The notes under the pieces were generated by a model. It was given only the letters and a program-made list of their open reading frames with translations. It was not told where the DNA came from and ran no database searches. The position numbers and the translations under genes are program-made. 64,000 bases of DNA from an uncultured Fibrobacter sp. (GTDB taxonomy: Bacteria; Fibrobacterota; Fibrobacteria; Fibrobacterales; Fibrobacteraceae), in contig OMSO01000004.1 of NCBI GenBank assembly GCA_900313675.1, positions 1 through 64,000 of the forward strand, given 5' to 3'. Of this stretch, positions 43,896 through 52,328 are shown piece by piece (position 1 is the stretch's first letter; the number at the start of each line of letters is the position of its first letter).

Positions 43896-44432
43896 ATGAA
43901 CATGTTCTGCAAAATCGGTATCACCTCTGCCTTCTGTGCCGCTGCCCTATTCACGGGCTGTTCCGATGATTCCAGCTCCGGCACGCCTGTCACCGCCGGC
44001 ATGGACGAAGCAGGCTGGCGCGAACAGTGTCTGGAGATTATCAACGAGTACCGCGCCACCGAAAATCTTGAACCCGTCGCCCTTGCCGACGAAGAAAAAC
44101 AGAAATGCGCCGACGAGCAGGCTGCCGCGGACCTCAAGTCCAACAAGGCCCATGGTCACTTTGGTGATTGCGGCGAATGGGCGCAGAATTCCGGTCCCAA
44201 CGCCTCCATGGCAAACGGTCGCAAGGCTGCCGACGTGGCCAAGTACTATCTGGACATGATGTGGGGAGAAAAGAAACTGGTAGAAAGCGGGGAGCGGGAC
44301 CTGGACAAGGACGAAGACTACCCCTACATCGGACACTACAAGAACATGCGGGGTGACTACACCAAGGTGGCCTGCGGTATAGCGGTGTCCGAAGACGGAA
44401 CTACTGGCTGGTTCAACGTCAACTTCTACTAA
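43896..44432 (+). CDS. CAP (SCP/PR1)-domain lipoprotein 1
   Basis: A 178-residue predicted lipoprotein. The signal ends ALFTGCSDDS. A CAP-type domain follows: WREQCLEIINEYRATENLEPVALADEEKQKCADEQAAADL, then KAHGHFGDCGEWAQNSGPN with the conserved His, and MMWGEKK...GHYKNMRGDYTKVACGIAVSEDG. I chose the ATG at 43896, preceded by AAGGGAGTGTTT. The longer frame open from 43407 is antisense to the anti-sigma gene. CAP proteins are secreted and can bind lipids or glycans. Confidence 0.88.
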   Translation: MNMFCKIGITSAFCAAALFTGCSDDSSSGTPVTAGMDEAGWREQCLEIINEYRATENLEPVALADEEKQKCADEQAAADLKSNKAHGHFGDCGEWAQNSGPNASMANGRKAADVAKYYLDMMWGEKKLVESGERDLDKDEDYPYIGHYKNMRGDYTKVACGIAVSEDGTTGWFNVNFY

Positions 44433-44468
44433 TTCTCACTAGGTATTTCTCAACATACAGAGGAAAAG

Positions 44469-45401
44469 ATGAAAAAGGGATTGGGATTTTTGATGCTTTC
44501 GTTTGCAACGGCAGGCTTGTTCGTCGCTTGCGACGATTCGTCTACCAAGGCAAACGCACAGGCAACGTCGGTACATACAGAAGCAGACCTTGAAGCCTGC
44601 AGCAATGAGCTGCAGGGTGAATCCGTCCTCGTTTTAAGTACGGGGCTATACTATATATGTGACAATGGGGAGTGGACAAGGAGTGCTTCTTCTGGCGGCG
44701 CCCTAAATACGGAAACAGATGACGACGCACAACCCGACGAGCTATCCGACGTTGAACTATCGTCTGGCAGTTCGGTAAACTCCGATAGCACTCCTTCGAC
44801 AGTAAGGCCGTCTTCTTCGGCAGGTGGTGCACAGGATGCGGCACAAACATCGTCTGCTACGGAAACCGGAAGCAGTTCTTCGTCCGAGCAAGTTGCCGTA
44901 ACCTCGGCAACCAGCGTTGCCTCAGCGACCGAGGCACTCAAGGAATATGAAAGTTCCCAGCCCTTCATTGATGAAGGCTGGCGAGACGAATGCCTGAGAC
45001 TTGCCAACGAATACCGGGCCACCGAAGGAGTTGCTCCCCTGGAACTTGCCGACGACGAAAAGCAGATCTGCGCCATCAACCAGGCCGCAGCCGACATGGC
45101 AGACAACAAAGCCCACGGCCACTTTGGGGACTGCGATGAATGGGCGCAAAATTCCGGACCGAATTTTTCCACCTCCTGGAGAACGAATGCCACAGGCGCA
45201 GTCCAATACTACATCAAGATGATGTGGGAAGACGAAAAGGCCCTGGTCACCAGCGGACAGCGTGACCCCGACAAGAAAGAGGACTATCCCGACATCGGGC
45301 ATTACCTGAACATGCGGAAGGCGTCTTATACCAAGGTGGCCTGCGGCATAGCAATATCCGAAGACGGCACCAAGGGCTGGTTCAATATGAACTTCTACTA
45401 A
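44469..45401 (+). CDS. CAP (SCP/PR1)-domain lipoprotein 2
   Basis: A 310-residue predicted lipoprotein with a CAP-type domain (about 165-310) that is a close paralogue of the preceding gene: EGWRDECLRLANEYRATEGVAPLELADDEKQICAINQAAADMADNKAHGHFGDCDEWAQN. Between them lies a short Fibrobacter-type module (LVLSTGLYYICDNGEWTRS) and a Ser/Thr-rich linker (about 75-150). The signal ends LFVACDDSS. It follows lipoprotein 1 by 36 nt and probably arose by tandem duplication plus linker gain. Confidence 0.88.
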   Translation: MKKGLGFLMLSFATAGLFVACDDSSTKANAQATSVHTEADLEACSNELQGESVLVLSTGLYYICDNGEWTRSASSGGALNTETDDDAQPDELSDVELSSGSSVNSDSTPSTVRPSSSAGGAQDAAQTSSATETGSSSSSEQVAVTSATSVASATEALKEYESSQPFIDEGWRDECLRLANEYRATEGVAPLELADDEKQICAINQAAADMADNKAHGHFGDCDEWAQNSGPNFSTSWRTNATGAVQYYIKMMWEDEKALVTSGQRDPDKKEDYPDIGHYLNMRKASYTKVACGIAISEDGTKGWFNMNFY

Positions 45402-45429
45402 TAGGGCCTACGAGACATTCACGGCATTT

Positions 45430-45437
45430 TATATTTG
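45430..45437 (+). promoter_or_regulatory. TAnnTTTG promoter-like element upstream of the flavodiiron protein
   Basis: TATATTTG, an exact match, lies 17 nt before the ATG at 45455. Confidence 0.45.
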
Positions 45438-45454
45438 GCAATAAAGAGGTTTAC

Positions 45455-46612
45455 ATGAAAGACTTTAGCGATTCCATCAAGTATATCGGCGTAGACGACA
45501 CGGACATCGACCTTTTCGAAGGACAGTACGTGGTGCCTGCGGGCATGGCCTACAACTCCTTTGTAATTGACGACGAAAAGATTGCGGTGACCGACACGGT
45601 AGATAGCCGCAAGGTTACGGAATGGATGGCGGGCTTGCAGGCGGCCCTTGCGGGGCGCAAACCCGACTACCTGATTATCCACCACCTGGAACCGGACCAC
45701 GCCGGCGGAATCGCCCAGTTCGTGGCGCTCTACCCCGAAACGACTCTTGTAGCAAGCGCCAAGGCGTTTGCACTGCTCCCGCAATTCATGGAACTCCCCG
45801 CCGACGTAAAAAAGCTCACGGTAAAAGAAGGCGACACCCTTGCTCTGGGCAAGCATACCTTGCAGTTCATCGGCGCTCCTATGGTTCACTGGCCCGAGGT
45901 GGTGTTCAGCTTTGAGCAGACCGAAAAGGTGCTGTTCTCTGCCGACGCCTTCGGCAAGTTCGGCATCTACGACGCCGACCCCGACGACTGGGCCTGCGAA
46001 GCCAGACGTTACTATTTCAACATCGTAGGCAAGTACGGAAACCAAGTGCAGGCCGTGCTCAAGAAGGTAGCGCCCCTGGGCGTCAAGACCATCTGCCCGC
46101 TCCACGGACCCGTTCTTGCAGAAAATCTGGAATACTATATAGGCAAGTACAACACCTGGAGCAGTTACGCTCCCGAAGACCAAGGCGTGCTTGTCGCCTA
46201 TGCCTCTATTTACGGACACACCGCCAAGGCGGCGCAGGTTCTCGCGAAGGAGCTTGAAGGTGCCGGAGTGCCGAAGGTAGTGGTGTCGGACCTGGCCCGC
46301 AGCGACATGGCCGAAGTCATCGAAGACGCCTTCCGCTACGACCGCATGGTGGTGATGGCACCCACCTACGACGCGGGACTTTTCCCCGTGATGGAAGATT
46401 TCTTGAACCACCTGAAGGCAAAGAACTACAGCAACCGCAAGGTGGGAATCGTGGAGAACGGCACCTGGGCGCCCATGGCCGCAAAAAAGATGACCGAAAT
46501 CCTTTCGACTTTGAAAAACGTTACCTTGTGCGAAACCATAGTGACGGTAAAGAGTTCCCTTTCTGCCGAATCCCTGGCCGCCTTGAAACAGCTGGCGAAG
46601 GAACTGGCGTAA
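45455..46612 (+). CDS. flavodiiron protein (FprA family A-type flavoprotein)
   Basis: A 385-residue soluble enzyme that reduces O2 (or NO) to water (or N2O) in anaerobes. The N-terminal MBL-fold diiron domain has HHLEPDHAGG; further ligands lie in MVHWPEV...SADAFGKFG and CPLHGP. The C-terminal flavodoxin domain (from about 245) has AYASIYGHTAKAAQ for FMN binding and APTYDAGLFPVMEDFLNHL. It is monocistronic, with GAGGTTTAC before the ATG. It works with rubredoxin-type electron donors; the reverse rubrerythrin at 6871 fits the same physiology. Confidence 0.95.
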   Translation: MKDFSDSIKYIGVDDTDIDLFEGQYVVPAGMAYNSFVIDDEKIAVTDTVDSRKVTEWMAGLQAALAGRKPDYLIIHHLEPDHAGGIAQFVALYPETTLVASAKAFALLPQFMELPADVKKLTVKEGDTLALGKHTLQFIGAPMVHWPEVVFSFEQTEKVLFSADAFGKFGIYDADPDDWACEARRYYFNIVGKYGNQVQAVLKKVAPLGVKTICPLHGPVLAENLEYYIGKYNTWSSYAPEDQGVLVAYASIYGHTAKAAQVLAKELEGAGVPKVVVSDLARSDMAEVIEDAFRYDRMVVMAPTYDAGLFPVMEDFLNHLKAKNYSNRKVGIVENGTWAPMAAKKMTEILSTLKNVTLCETIVTVKSSLSAESLAALKQLAKELA

Positions 46613-46615
46613 AAA

Positions 46616-48307
46616 CTACCGCATCCTAAGCAGCACCGCCGCCACATCTACGGCACGGGGCAGGCTCATGAGGCGGCTCATGCCCTGAGGCAGATTGCGG
46701 AACCCTACGTTGCGGATTTTTTCGCATAGCTTGTCTGCATTTTCCCGCAGGCCGGAATCTTCCGGATTCTGGCACAGGTTCAGCGCCAGGTATCCGGCGC
46801 CAAGCCTTTGGGACTTGTCCACCAAAAGGCCGCACTTGGAAACGTCGGCCGTAAGCAGGCCCACCTGAAGCAGGCTGTCGCCGTTCAGCTTGACCTTCAC
46901 CTGGCGCTCCACGGCAGAGGCGGGCCGCACCTTCGGCAAGAGGGGCTTCACGAATTCGGCGAAGGACCGAGGAACAGGGAGCGTAACGGCGCCTGTCGCA
47001 CCACCTCCAGAAGGCTCGACCTGCGTACCCATATCGCAGGCGCCGAAAAGCTCACGCGCCTTCGAATTCCCGCATTCGGCTTTGTATTCCGCCATCACCA
47101 CGATGTTGTCCGCAAGGCTCAAAAAGTCCCCGCAGGCGCCCGCCACCAGAATGAAGCTGAAGCCCATATCCACAAAGTTGCGGATGCGGTCGGTAAGTGG
47201 AATCAGGGGTTCCCGGTCGTCGCCCAGCAGGGCCCGCACGCGCCGGTCGCGAATGAGGAAGTTCACCGCCGACGAATCCTCGTCGATAAGGAAGGTCTTA
47301 GAGCCCATTTCCATGGCCTCCAGCAGGTTCGCCGCCTCGCTGGTAGAGCCCGAAGCCTTTTCGGTAGAGAAATTCTTGGTGGACACACCGCCGGGCAAGT
47401 CCCGCACCATGGCGGAAATGTCCGTCTCCCGCACGTAGCGTCCGTCTTCGACGCCCACACGGAACGCAGATTCTTCCACCGCGATTCCTTCGCGGCCGTC
47501 GCCCGGAACGTGTGGATAGACGGAACGGACCAGGGAGTCGAGCAGGGTGGACTTTCCGTGGTAAGCGCCGCCGGTTATGACCGTCACGCCCTTCGGGATT
47601 CCCATGCCCCGAATGCTCTTGCCGCCGATGTCGAAAGTCACCGTCAGTTCTTCGGGCGACTTGAAAGGAACCGCTCCCGGAAGGGGCTTTTCCGAAAGGC
47701 CCGACTCCCTGGGAAGCACCGCCCCGTCGGGCACAAAGGCCACAAGGCCCCGCACGGGCAGTTCCTCCAGAATGGCGCGACGGGTGTCGAGCACCTGGAA
47801 ACTTTCCTCCACCCCCGCAAGGATTTCGGGAGTGCAGTAAAGGCTTGCCGAAAGCAGGTCAGGGAGCGTCATGGTCAAGATTTCTGCCGCCAGTTCCGCC
47901 TGGATCTTGCGGCCCTCGCCGGGGAGCCGCACCGCGAGGCTTGCCCGGAGCATGCCGTTATCTACCCAGAGGGCGTTCCGCGCCAGCATTTCCGGCCCGG
48001 GAACCTCCATCTCGATGGCGGCGTTCTTTTCGGGAAACCGCTCCGCCACGTTCTTGCTGAGCCTGCGGAGCAAATAGTCCGAAATGGCCAAGCGGCGCTC
48101 AAAGGAGCCGCTCCACTCCCCGCCGTAACCGAGGGTCTGCAGGGGGGCGGTCACCAGAATTCGCGATGCCGGCGCAAAGGGGTCGCCCTGCACGTGCAGA
48201 AACTCCAGCGTAAAGTCGCCGAAATCCCAGGCCTTGTCGGCGAGGGAGCGGTACAGACCGTAGCTTTTTCCGTCAAAGACGCGGATTTTCTGGTAGAGGG
48301 CTTTCAT
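46616..48307 (-). CDS. ABC-class ATPase (PF09818-type), function unknown
   Basis: A 563-residue P-loop protein of the predicted ABC-class ATPase family. Its central Walker A is VITGGAYHGKSTLLDSL. FRVGVEDGRYVRETDISAMVRDLPGG...TEKASGSTSEAANLLEAMEMGSKTFLIDEDSSAVNFLIRDRR gives the signature-like and Walker B parts. I chose the ATG at 48307 (MKALYQKIRVFDGKSYG). No transmembrane partner is near, and the role of the family is not established. It is convergent with the flavodiiron gene, 3 nt apart. Confidence 0.85.
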   Translation of the reverse strand: MKALYQKIRVFDGKSYGLYRSLADKAWDFGDFTLEFLHVQGDPFAPASRILVTAPLQTLGYGGEWSGSFERRLAISDYLLRRLSKNVAERFPEKNAAIEMEVPGPEMLARNALWVDNGMLRASLAVRLPGEGRKIQAELAAEILTMTLPDLLSASLYCTPEILAGVEESFQVLDTRRAILEELPVRGLVAFVPDGAVLPRESGLSEKPLPGAVPFKSPEELTVTFDIGGKSIRGMGIPKGVTVITGGAYHGKSTLLDSLVRSVYPHVPGDGREGIAVEESAFRVGVEDGRYVRETDISAMVRDLPGGVSTKNFSTEKASGSTSEAANLLEAMEMGSKTFLIDEDSSAVNFLIRDRRVRALLGDDREPLIPLTDRIRNFVDMGFSFILVAGACGDFLSLADNIVVMAEYKAECGNSKARELFGACDMGTQVEPSGGGATGAVTLPVPRSFAEFVKPLLPKVRPASAVERQVKVKLNGDSLLQVGLLTADVSKCGLLVDKSQRLGAGYLALNLCQNPEDSGLRENADKLCEKIRNVGFRNLPQGMSRLMSLPRAVDVAAVLLRMR

Positions 48308-48321
48308 GGGTGAGAATGTAG

Positions 48322-48349
48322 AAAACTCATAACCGACCACTGATAACTA
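48322..48349. repeat. AACTCATAACT-type dispersed repeat
   Basis: AAAACTCATAACCGACC followed by ACTGATAACT, similar to the reverse complement of 9628-9655. A small hairpin (GGGGA/TCCCC) follows at 48354-48367. Confidence 0.4.
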
Positions 48350-48488
48350 AAAAGGGGATGTCTCCCCCTGTTTGTGCCTGAAAAACCGGTGTTTTACCCC
48401 TTTTTTGGCATTTTTCCGTTTTTCTGGCAGAAAAAAATTTATATTCACAGAGAGAGCAAAGTTTTATATAAACAAACAGGAGTAATCC

Positions 48489-49028
48489 ATGAAGAAACTG
48501 TACATTCTGGCCTTGATGGTCGCATTCCTTTTCACTTCCGCCGTCGCCGACGACGATCCACCTCCTCGTGGCAAGGCTGCCACCGTGACCATCATTACCA
48601 ACCCGCCTAACAGCGACGTTTACCTGGGTGGCGAACTTCTGGGCAAGAGCCCCATTGAAAACCAGTCCGTGCAGTCCGGCCGCCAGACCCTGGTGGTGAT
48701 TGACCAGGGCTTCGAACTGGTGAACCAGCGCGTGAATGTGTGGCCCGGCAACGACAAGCGCAACAAGTTCGACTTCGGCACCAAGATTCCCAAGGGCAAC
48801 ATCAAGGTGACCACCATCCCCGGCAAGTGCCTCATCTACGTTGACGGCGACAACGCCGACAAGACCGACGGCGCCGCCCTCACCATTACGAGCCTCGACG
48901 CCGGCGACCACGTTGTCCGCGCCGAATGCAGCAACGGCCGCTCTGCCGAAGAACTGGTGACCGTCCGTGGCGAAGAAACCGCCGAAGTCACTCTGGACGC
49001 TTCCAAGGGCAAGAAGTACAAGAGATAA
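48489..49028 (+). CDS. secreted protein with two PEGA domains
   Basis: A 179-residue secreted protein. Signal peptide 1-20 (VAFLFTSAVADD). Two PEGA modules follow: ATVTIITNPPNSDVYLGGELLGKSPIENQSVQSGRQTLVVIDQGFE and GNIKVTTIPGKCLIYVDGDNADKTDGAALTITSLDAGDHVVRAE. PEGA domains are small beta folds found in surface and cell-wall associated proteins. A TATATTC motif and AACAGGAGTAATCC precede the ATG. A strong terminator follows. Confidence 0.88.
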   Translation: MKKLYILALMVAFLFTSAVADDDPPPRGKAATVTIITNPPNSDVYLGGELLGKSPIENQSVQSGRQTLVVIDQGFELVNQRVNVWPGNDKRNKFDFGTKIPKGNIKVTTIPGKCLIYVDGDNADKTDGAALTITSLDAGDHVVRAECSNGRSAEELVTVRGEETAEVTLDASKGKKYKR

Positions 49029-49086
49029 TTCTCGCGACGCAAACGCCGCGACTGTCCAAGTGCCGTTCCGCGACGTTTTCAACAGC

Positions 49087-49137
49087 GTCATTCCGTGCCT
49101 GGTTGGTGAGCTTGTCGAACCATGACACGGAATCCAG
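49087..49137. repeat. GTCAT-type palindromic dispersed repeat
   Basis: It begins GTCATTCCGTG and ends CACGGAATCCAGATT. The outer arms ATTCCGTG/CACGGAAT are complementary, and GGTTGGTGAGCTTGTCGAACC lies inside. Related elements are at 54886-54910, 56350-56374 and 58936-59018. Confidence 0.6.
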
Positions 49138-49140
49138 ATT

Positions 49141-49165
49141 CCCCGGCCAAGCCGGGGCTTTTTTT
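49141..49165 (+). terminator. intrinsic terminator after the PEGA gene
   Basis: A perfect 7-bp GC stem (CCCCGGC / GCCGGGG, loop CAA) followed by CTTTTTTTG. Very strong. Confidence 0.92.
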
Positions 49166-49234
49166 GTTGGTCTTGGCAACTTATTTAGCTATATTAACCT
49201 TTGTAAACTTCAAACCTGAAAACAGGAGAAAACC

Positions 49235-49840
49235 ATGTCCAAGATTTTGACACTCTGCCTTTGCGCAAGTCTCGCCGCCCTCATGGGCTGCTCCGGTGGC
49301 AAAAAGGTCACCCGTATCGACGAAAACTCCGTCACCGACCTTTCCGGCGCATGGAACGACACCGATTCCCGCCTGGTGGCCGACGAGATGATTACCGACT
49401 GCCTGAACCGCCCCTGGTACCAGACCATGATCCAGCAGAAGAACGGAATCGTTCCGACGGTGGTCATCGGCAAGATCCGCAACAAGAGCCACGAACACAT
49501 CAACGTAGAAACCTTCGTGAAGGACATGGAACGAGCCCTCATCAATTCGGGCAAGGCCGACTTCGTGGCCAACGCCGAAGAACGCGCCGAACTGCGTAAC
49601 GAACTGGCGAGCCAGGCCGGCAACGCCACCGAAGAGACCCGCAAGGACGCCGGCCAGGAAATCGGCGCCGACCTGATGCTCACCGGAACGCTCAATTCCA
49701 TCGTGGACCAGGAAGGCGGCGAACAGGTCATCTACTACCAGGTGGACCTGGAACTCACCGACATCCAGAGCCACCGCAAGGTCTGGGTAGGCGACAAGAA
49801 AATCAAGAAGTACGTGTCCAAAGACAGCGTGAAGATGTAA
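49235..49840 (+). CDS. lpoB: LpoB-type penicillin-binding protein activator lipoprotein
   Basis: A 201-residue lipoprotein (signal ending ALMGCSGG). The LpoB-like domain has TVVIGKIRNKSHEHINVETFVKDMERALINSGKADFVA and QEIGADLMLTGTLNSIVDQEGGEQVIYYQVDLELTDIQSHRKVW. LpoB-type proteins activate a class A penicillin-binding protein from the outer membrane. It is followed by a COG3014-type lipoprotein, a pairing found in other bacteria, which supports the call. AACAGGAGAAAACC precedes the ATG. Confidence 0.88.
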   Translation: MSKILTLCLCASLAALMGCSGGKKVTRIDENSVTDLSGAWNDTDSRLVADEMITDCLNRPWYQTMIQQKNGIVPTVVIGKIRNKSHEHINVETFVKDMERALINSGKADFVANAEERAELRNELASQAGNATEETRKDAGQEIGADLMLTGTLNSIVDQEGGEQVIYYQVDLELTDIQSHRKVWVGDKKIKKYVSKDSVKM

Positions 49841-49929
49841 TGGGGTTGTGAGGCTTGAGGGCGGTCGCATGCGCTCCCTTTGAGGAGTGAGCGATTACCC
49901 TTGGACCTTCGCCACATCTTCATCTCAAA

Positions 49930-49980
49930 GCGCCAACGGCGCGACCTCATAGCCCAAAGGCACGAAGTGCCGACCTCATA
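49930..49980. repeat. pair of covarying-arm hairpin repeats (CAAAG...CGACCTCATA)
   Basis: Two units with the same flanks and different but complementary arms: CGCC-AAC-GGCG and GCAC-GAA-GTGC, each after CAAAG and before CGACCTCATA. Related units are at 62033-62070. They end immediately before the next ATG (49984). Confidence 0.75.
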
Positions 49981-49983
49981 CCT

Positions 49984-51378
49984 ATGAAACGTCTCCTCCT
50001 TCTGCTAATCCCATTCCTCTTAGCGTCATGTGCCAACAAGTCCATGACGCGTTACGAGACTCTTGCCCCGACGCTGGAAAAGAAAGGCTTCGAGGCCACC
50101 ATCGCCGAGGTGAAAAAAGAGAAGGACGACCTTTACGGAAGCAACAGCGAGTTCCTGTACTACTACGACCTGGGAATTCTCCATCATTACAACCGTAACT
50201 TTGACGAAAGTATCAAGAACCTGGCCCAGGCCGAAAAAATCTACGAGGATCTTTACACCAAGTCCGTGACCAACGAGGCGGCGGCTATTGTCACCAACGA
50301 CAACACCCGCCCCTACCGTGCAAGGCCCTTCGAACTCTTGACCCTGTACCAGTACCAGATTCTGAACTACCTGGCCAAGATGGATATTGACGGTGCCCTG
50401 GTAGAAGTCAAGCGTTCCCAGATTGCCATGAACGCCCTGTACCAGAAGGATAAGGACAAAGTAAATGACAACGGCTACCTGCGTTATTTGCAAGCCCTGG
50501 TCTATGAGCTGGACGGCGACAACGACGAGGCGGCCATCGCCTATGTGAAGGCCATCAAGGCCTACGACGAAGGCAAGATGGGGCTCCCGAAGGAGTTCTT
50601 CGAGTTTGCTACCGAAAGCCTGCGCCGTGCCGAAAGGGAAGACGAAATCCGCGCCCTGAAAAAGCCGGAACTCGCCGCTACGCCCAAGGCCACCGCCGTA
50701 CACGAGCAGGGGCAAGAAATCATCGTGCTGGGCTATGCGGGTCACAGCCCCATCCTCGGCGAGATGTACCTGTCGGGAACCTTCGTAAGCGCAGGCGCCA
50801 TGAACCTCTACTACAAGGACGGCGAGACCGGCAGGCAGATGTCGTTTACGCTGGTGGCGCCTCCCGTGCCCGGCGCCGGAAGCGAGACCTTCCACATCGG
50901 GTTTGCCCTGCCCGAAGTCCGCACATATAAAAGCCGCGTAAACCAGTTCGAAGTATCGCTTGACGGCAAGACCCGCATAAGGCCCGAGAAAGTCATGGAC
51001 GTGGACCAGGAACTGCGGCAGAACATGGACGACGAGCGGAACTCCGTCATTACCCGTACGGCGGTCCGCGTGATTTTACGGACCATTGCCGCCCAGAAGG
51101 CAAAGCAGGCCACCAACACCGGCAACGGTATCTTTGACCTGCTGAAAAACATCGCCGTAGATGTAGGCCAGACCCAGCTGGAACAGGCCGACCTGCGGGT
51201 AGGGCTGTTCTTGCCTAATTCCTTCTACATGACCCGCATACCGGTAGAGCCGGGTAGTCACGACGTGAACGTGTCGGCCATAGGCCCCCACGGAGAGACC
51301 GTTGGCGTGTACAAGTTCGACCGGATTGCGGTGCGCAAGGGCCAGAAAGTGCTACTGATTGTTCCGGCCATCAAGTAG
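49984..51378 (+). CDS. COG3014-type lipoprotein
   Basis: A 464-residue predicted lipoprotein. The signal MKRLLLLLIPFLLASCANKS has a clear lipobox. TPR-like helices follow (DLGILHHYNRNFDESIKNLAQAEKIYEDL, YLRYLQALVYELDGDNDEAAIAYVKAIKAYDEG, about 50-215). A C-terminal beta-rich part includes LGYAGHSPILGEMYLSGTF. Homologues lie next to lpoB in other bacteria, so a role in peptidoglycan synthase control at the outer membrane is likely but unproven. Confidence 0.83.
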   Translation: MKRLLLLLIPFLLASCANKSMTRYETLAPTLEKKGFEATIAEVKKEKDDLYGSNSEFLYYYDLGILHHYNRNFDESIKNLAQAEKIYEDLYTKSVTNEAAAIVTNDNTRPYRARPFELLTLYQYQILNYLAKMDIDGALVEVKRSQIAMNALYQKDKDKVNDNGYLRYLQALVYELDGDNDEAAIAYVKAIKAYDEGKMGLPKEFFEFATESLRRAEREDEIRALKKPELAATPKATAVHEQGQEIIVLGYAGHSPILGEMYLSGTFVSAGAMNLYYKDGETGRQMSFTLVAPPVPGAGSETFHIGFALPEVRTYKSRVNQFEVSLDGKTRIRPEKVMDVDQELRQNMDDERNSVITRTAVRVILRTIAAQKAKQATNTGNGIFDLLKNIAVDVGQTQLEQADLRVGLFLPNSFYMTRIPVEPGSHDVNVSAIGPHGETVGVYKFDRIAVRKGQKVLLIVPAIK

Positions 51379-51504
51379 CGAGACCGCACAAGTGCAAACC
51401 GCCGATGAAAAGTCCGCAAAATGCGGGCTTTTTCGTTTGTTTCAACCTGCACGCCCGACAAAAATTTATATTGTTTCATTGTAAAGCTTCAACGAGGAAT
51501 CACT

Positions 51505-52305
51505 ATGAATTTCAAAGTCATTCTTGCAGCGGCGGCCCTGCTCGCCACCCAGTCCTTCGCTATCATCGGTATCGGTGGCCACTACGCCCCCGGATTCGGC
51601 ACCAAGATGAAGGCTGGTCCAGTACTTCCCGTAACCGAAGGCATCCAGTTCGGTCACGAAGGTTTCGACGGCACCATGCAGGGCTTCGGCTTTAAGCTGT
51701 GGATTGACATTTTGCCCATCATCGACATCGAAGCTACTTACAACATCCAGTTCGGCTCCTACGATGCGGCCCTCTATGTCGACGGCGTTGCCGAACCGCT
51801 CCCGCTTGAAATTGAACTGGCGGGCACTCCTTTCGGCAAGGCCAACCCCAAGTTCGTGGCCAGCGGCCTGGACGTGTCCATCACCTATCCGCTGACTTTT
51901 ATCCCCGTCATCCGCCCCTATATTGGCGGTGGCGTGACCTACCACCTGAACACCTTCGTGCTGAACCAGAGCTTTGTGCAGGGAATCATCGACGACCCCG
52001 CTATTTCCGAAATGATCAAGAGCGTCGCCAACAAGGAAGGTCTTGACCCCGAAGCCCTGCAGCAGAAAGTCCAGGAACTCGAAACCCTCGGTCAGACACT
52101 CAAGCAGAAGGTGCAGGACAAGGCCATGGATGAAGGCCTGAAAACCAGCATCGGCGGTCATGCCCTGGTGGGTGTCCGTGCCAAGCTCCCCATTATTCCC
52201 ATTGCAGCCTACTGCAACTTCAAGTACTACTTTGGCGGAGACTATCCCAAGGAAGTCGATGCCGGCAACATGACTCTCGAAGTGGGTGGTGGATTCGCCC
52301 TCTAG
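51505..52305 (+). CDS. outer-membrane beta-barrel-like protein
   Basis: A 266-residue secreted protein. Signal peptide 1-19 (LLATQSFA). The mature part alternates aromatic and small residues in strand-like segments: GFGFKLWIDILPIIDIEATYNIQFGSYDAAL, VSITYPLTFIPVIRPYIGGGVTYHL, YCNFKYYFGGDYPK, ending MTLEVGGGFAL. A short helical insert rich in Gln/Lys lies at about 165-215. I chose the ATG at 51505 after GAGGAATCACT. It is probably a small outer-membrane barrel. No family is recognised. Confidence 0.75.
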   Translation: MNFKVILAAAALLATQSFAIIGIGGHYAPGFGTKMKAGPVLPVTEGIQFGHEGFDGTMQGFGFKLWIDILPIIDIEATYNIQFGSYDAALYVDGVAEPLPLEIELAGTPFGKANPKFVASGLDVSITYPLTFIPVIRPYIGGGVTYHLNTFVLNQSFVQGIIDDPAISEMIKSVANKEGLDPEALQQKVQELETLGQTLKQKVQDKAMDEGLKTSIGGHALVGVRAKLPIIPIAAYCNFKYYFGGDYPKEVDAGNMTLEVGGGFAL

Positions 52306-52328
52306 AATTTGAATTGAAAGGAATCAAG

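Noticed and set aside
46808-48313. 501-codon plus-strand frame opposite the ABC-class ATPase
   Set aside because: It is antisense to a gene with intact Walker motifs; it is His/Arg-rich, as typical for shadow frames in GC-rich genes.
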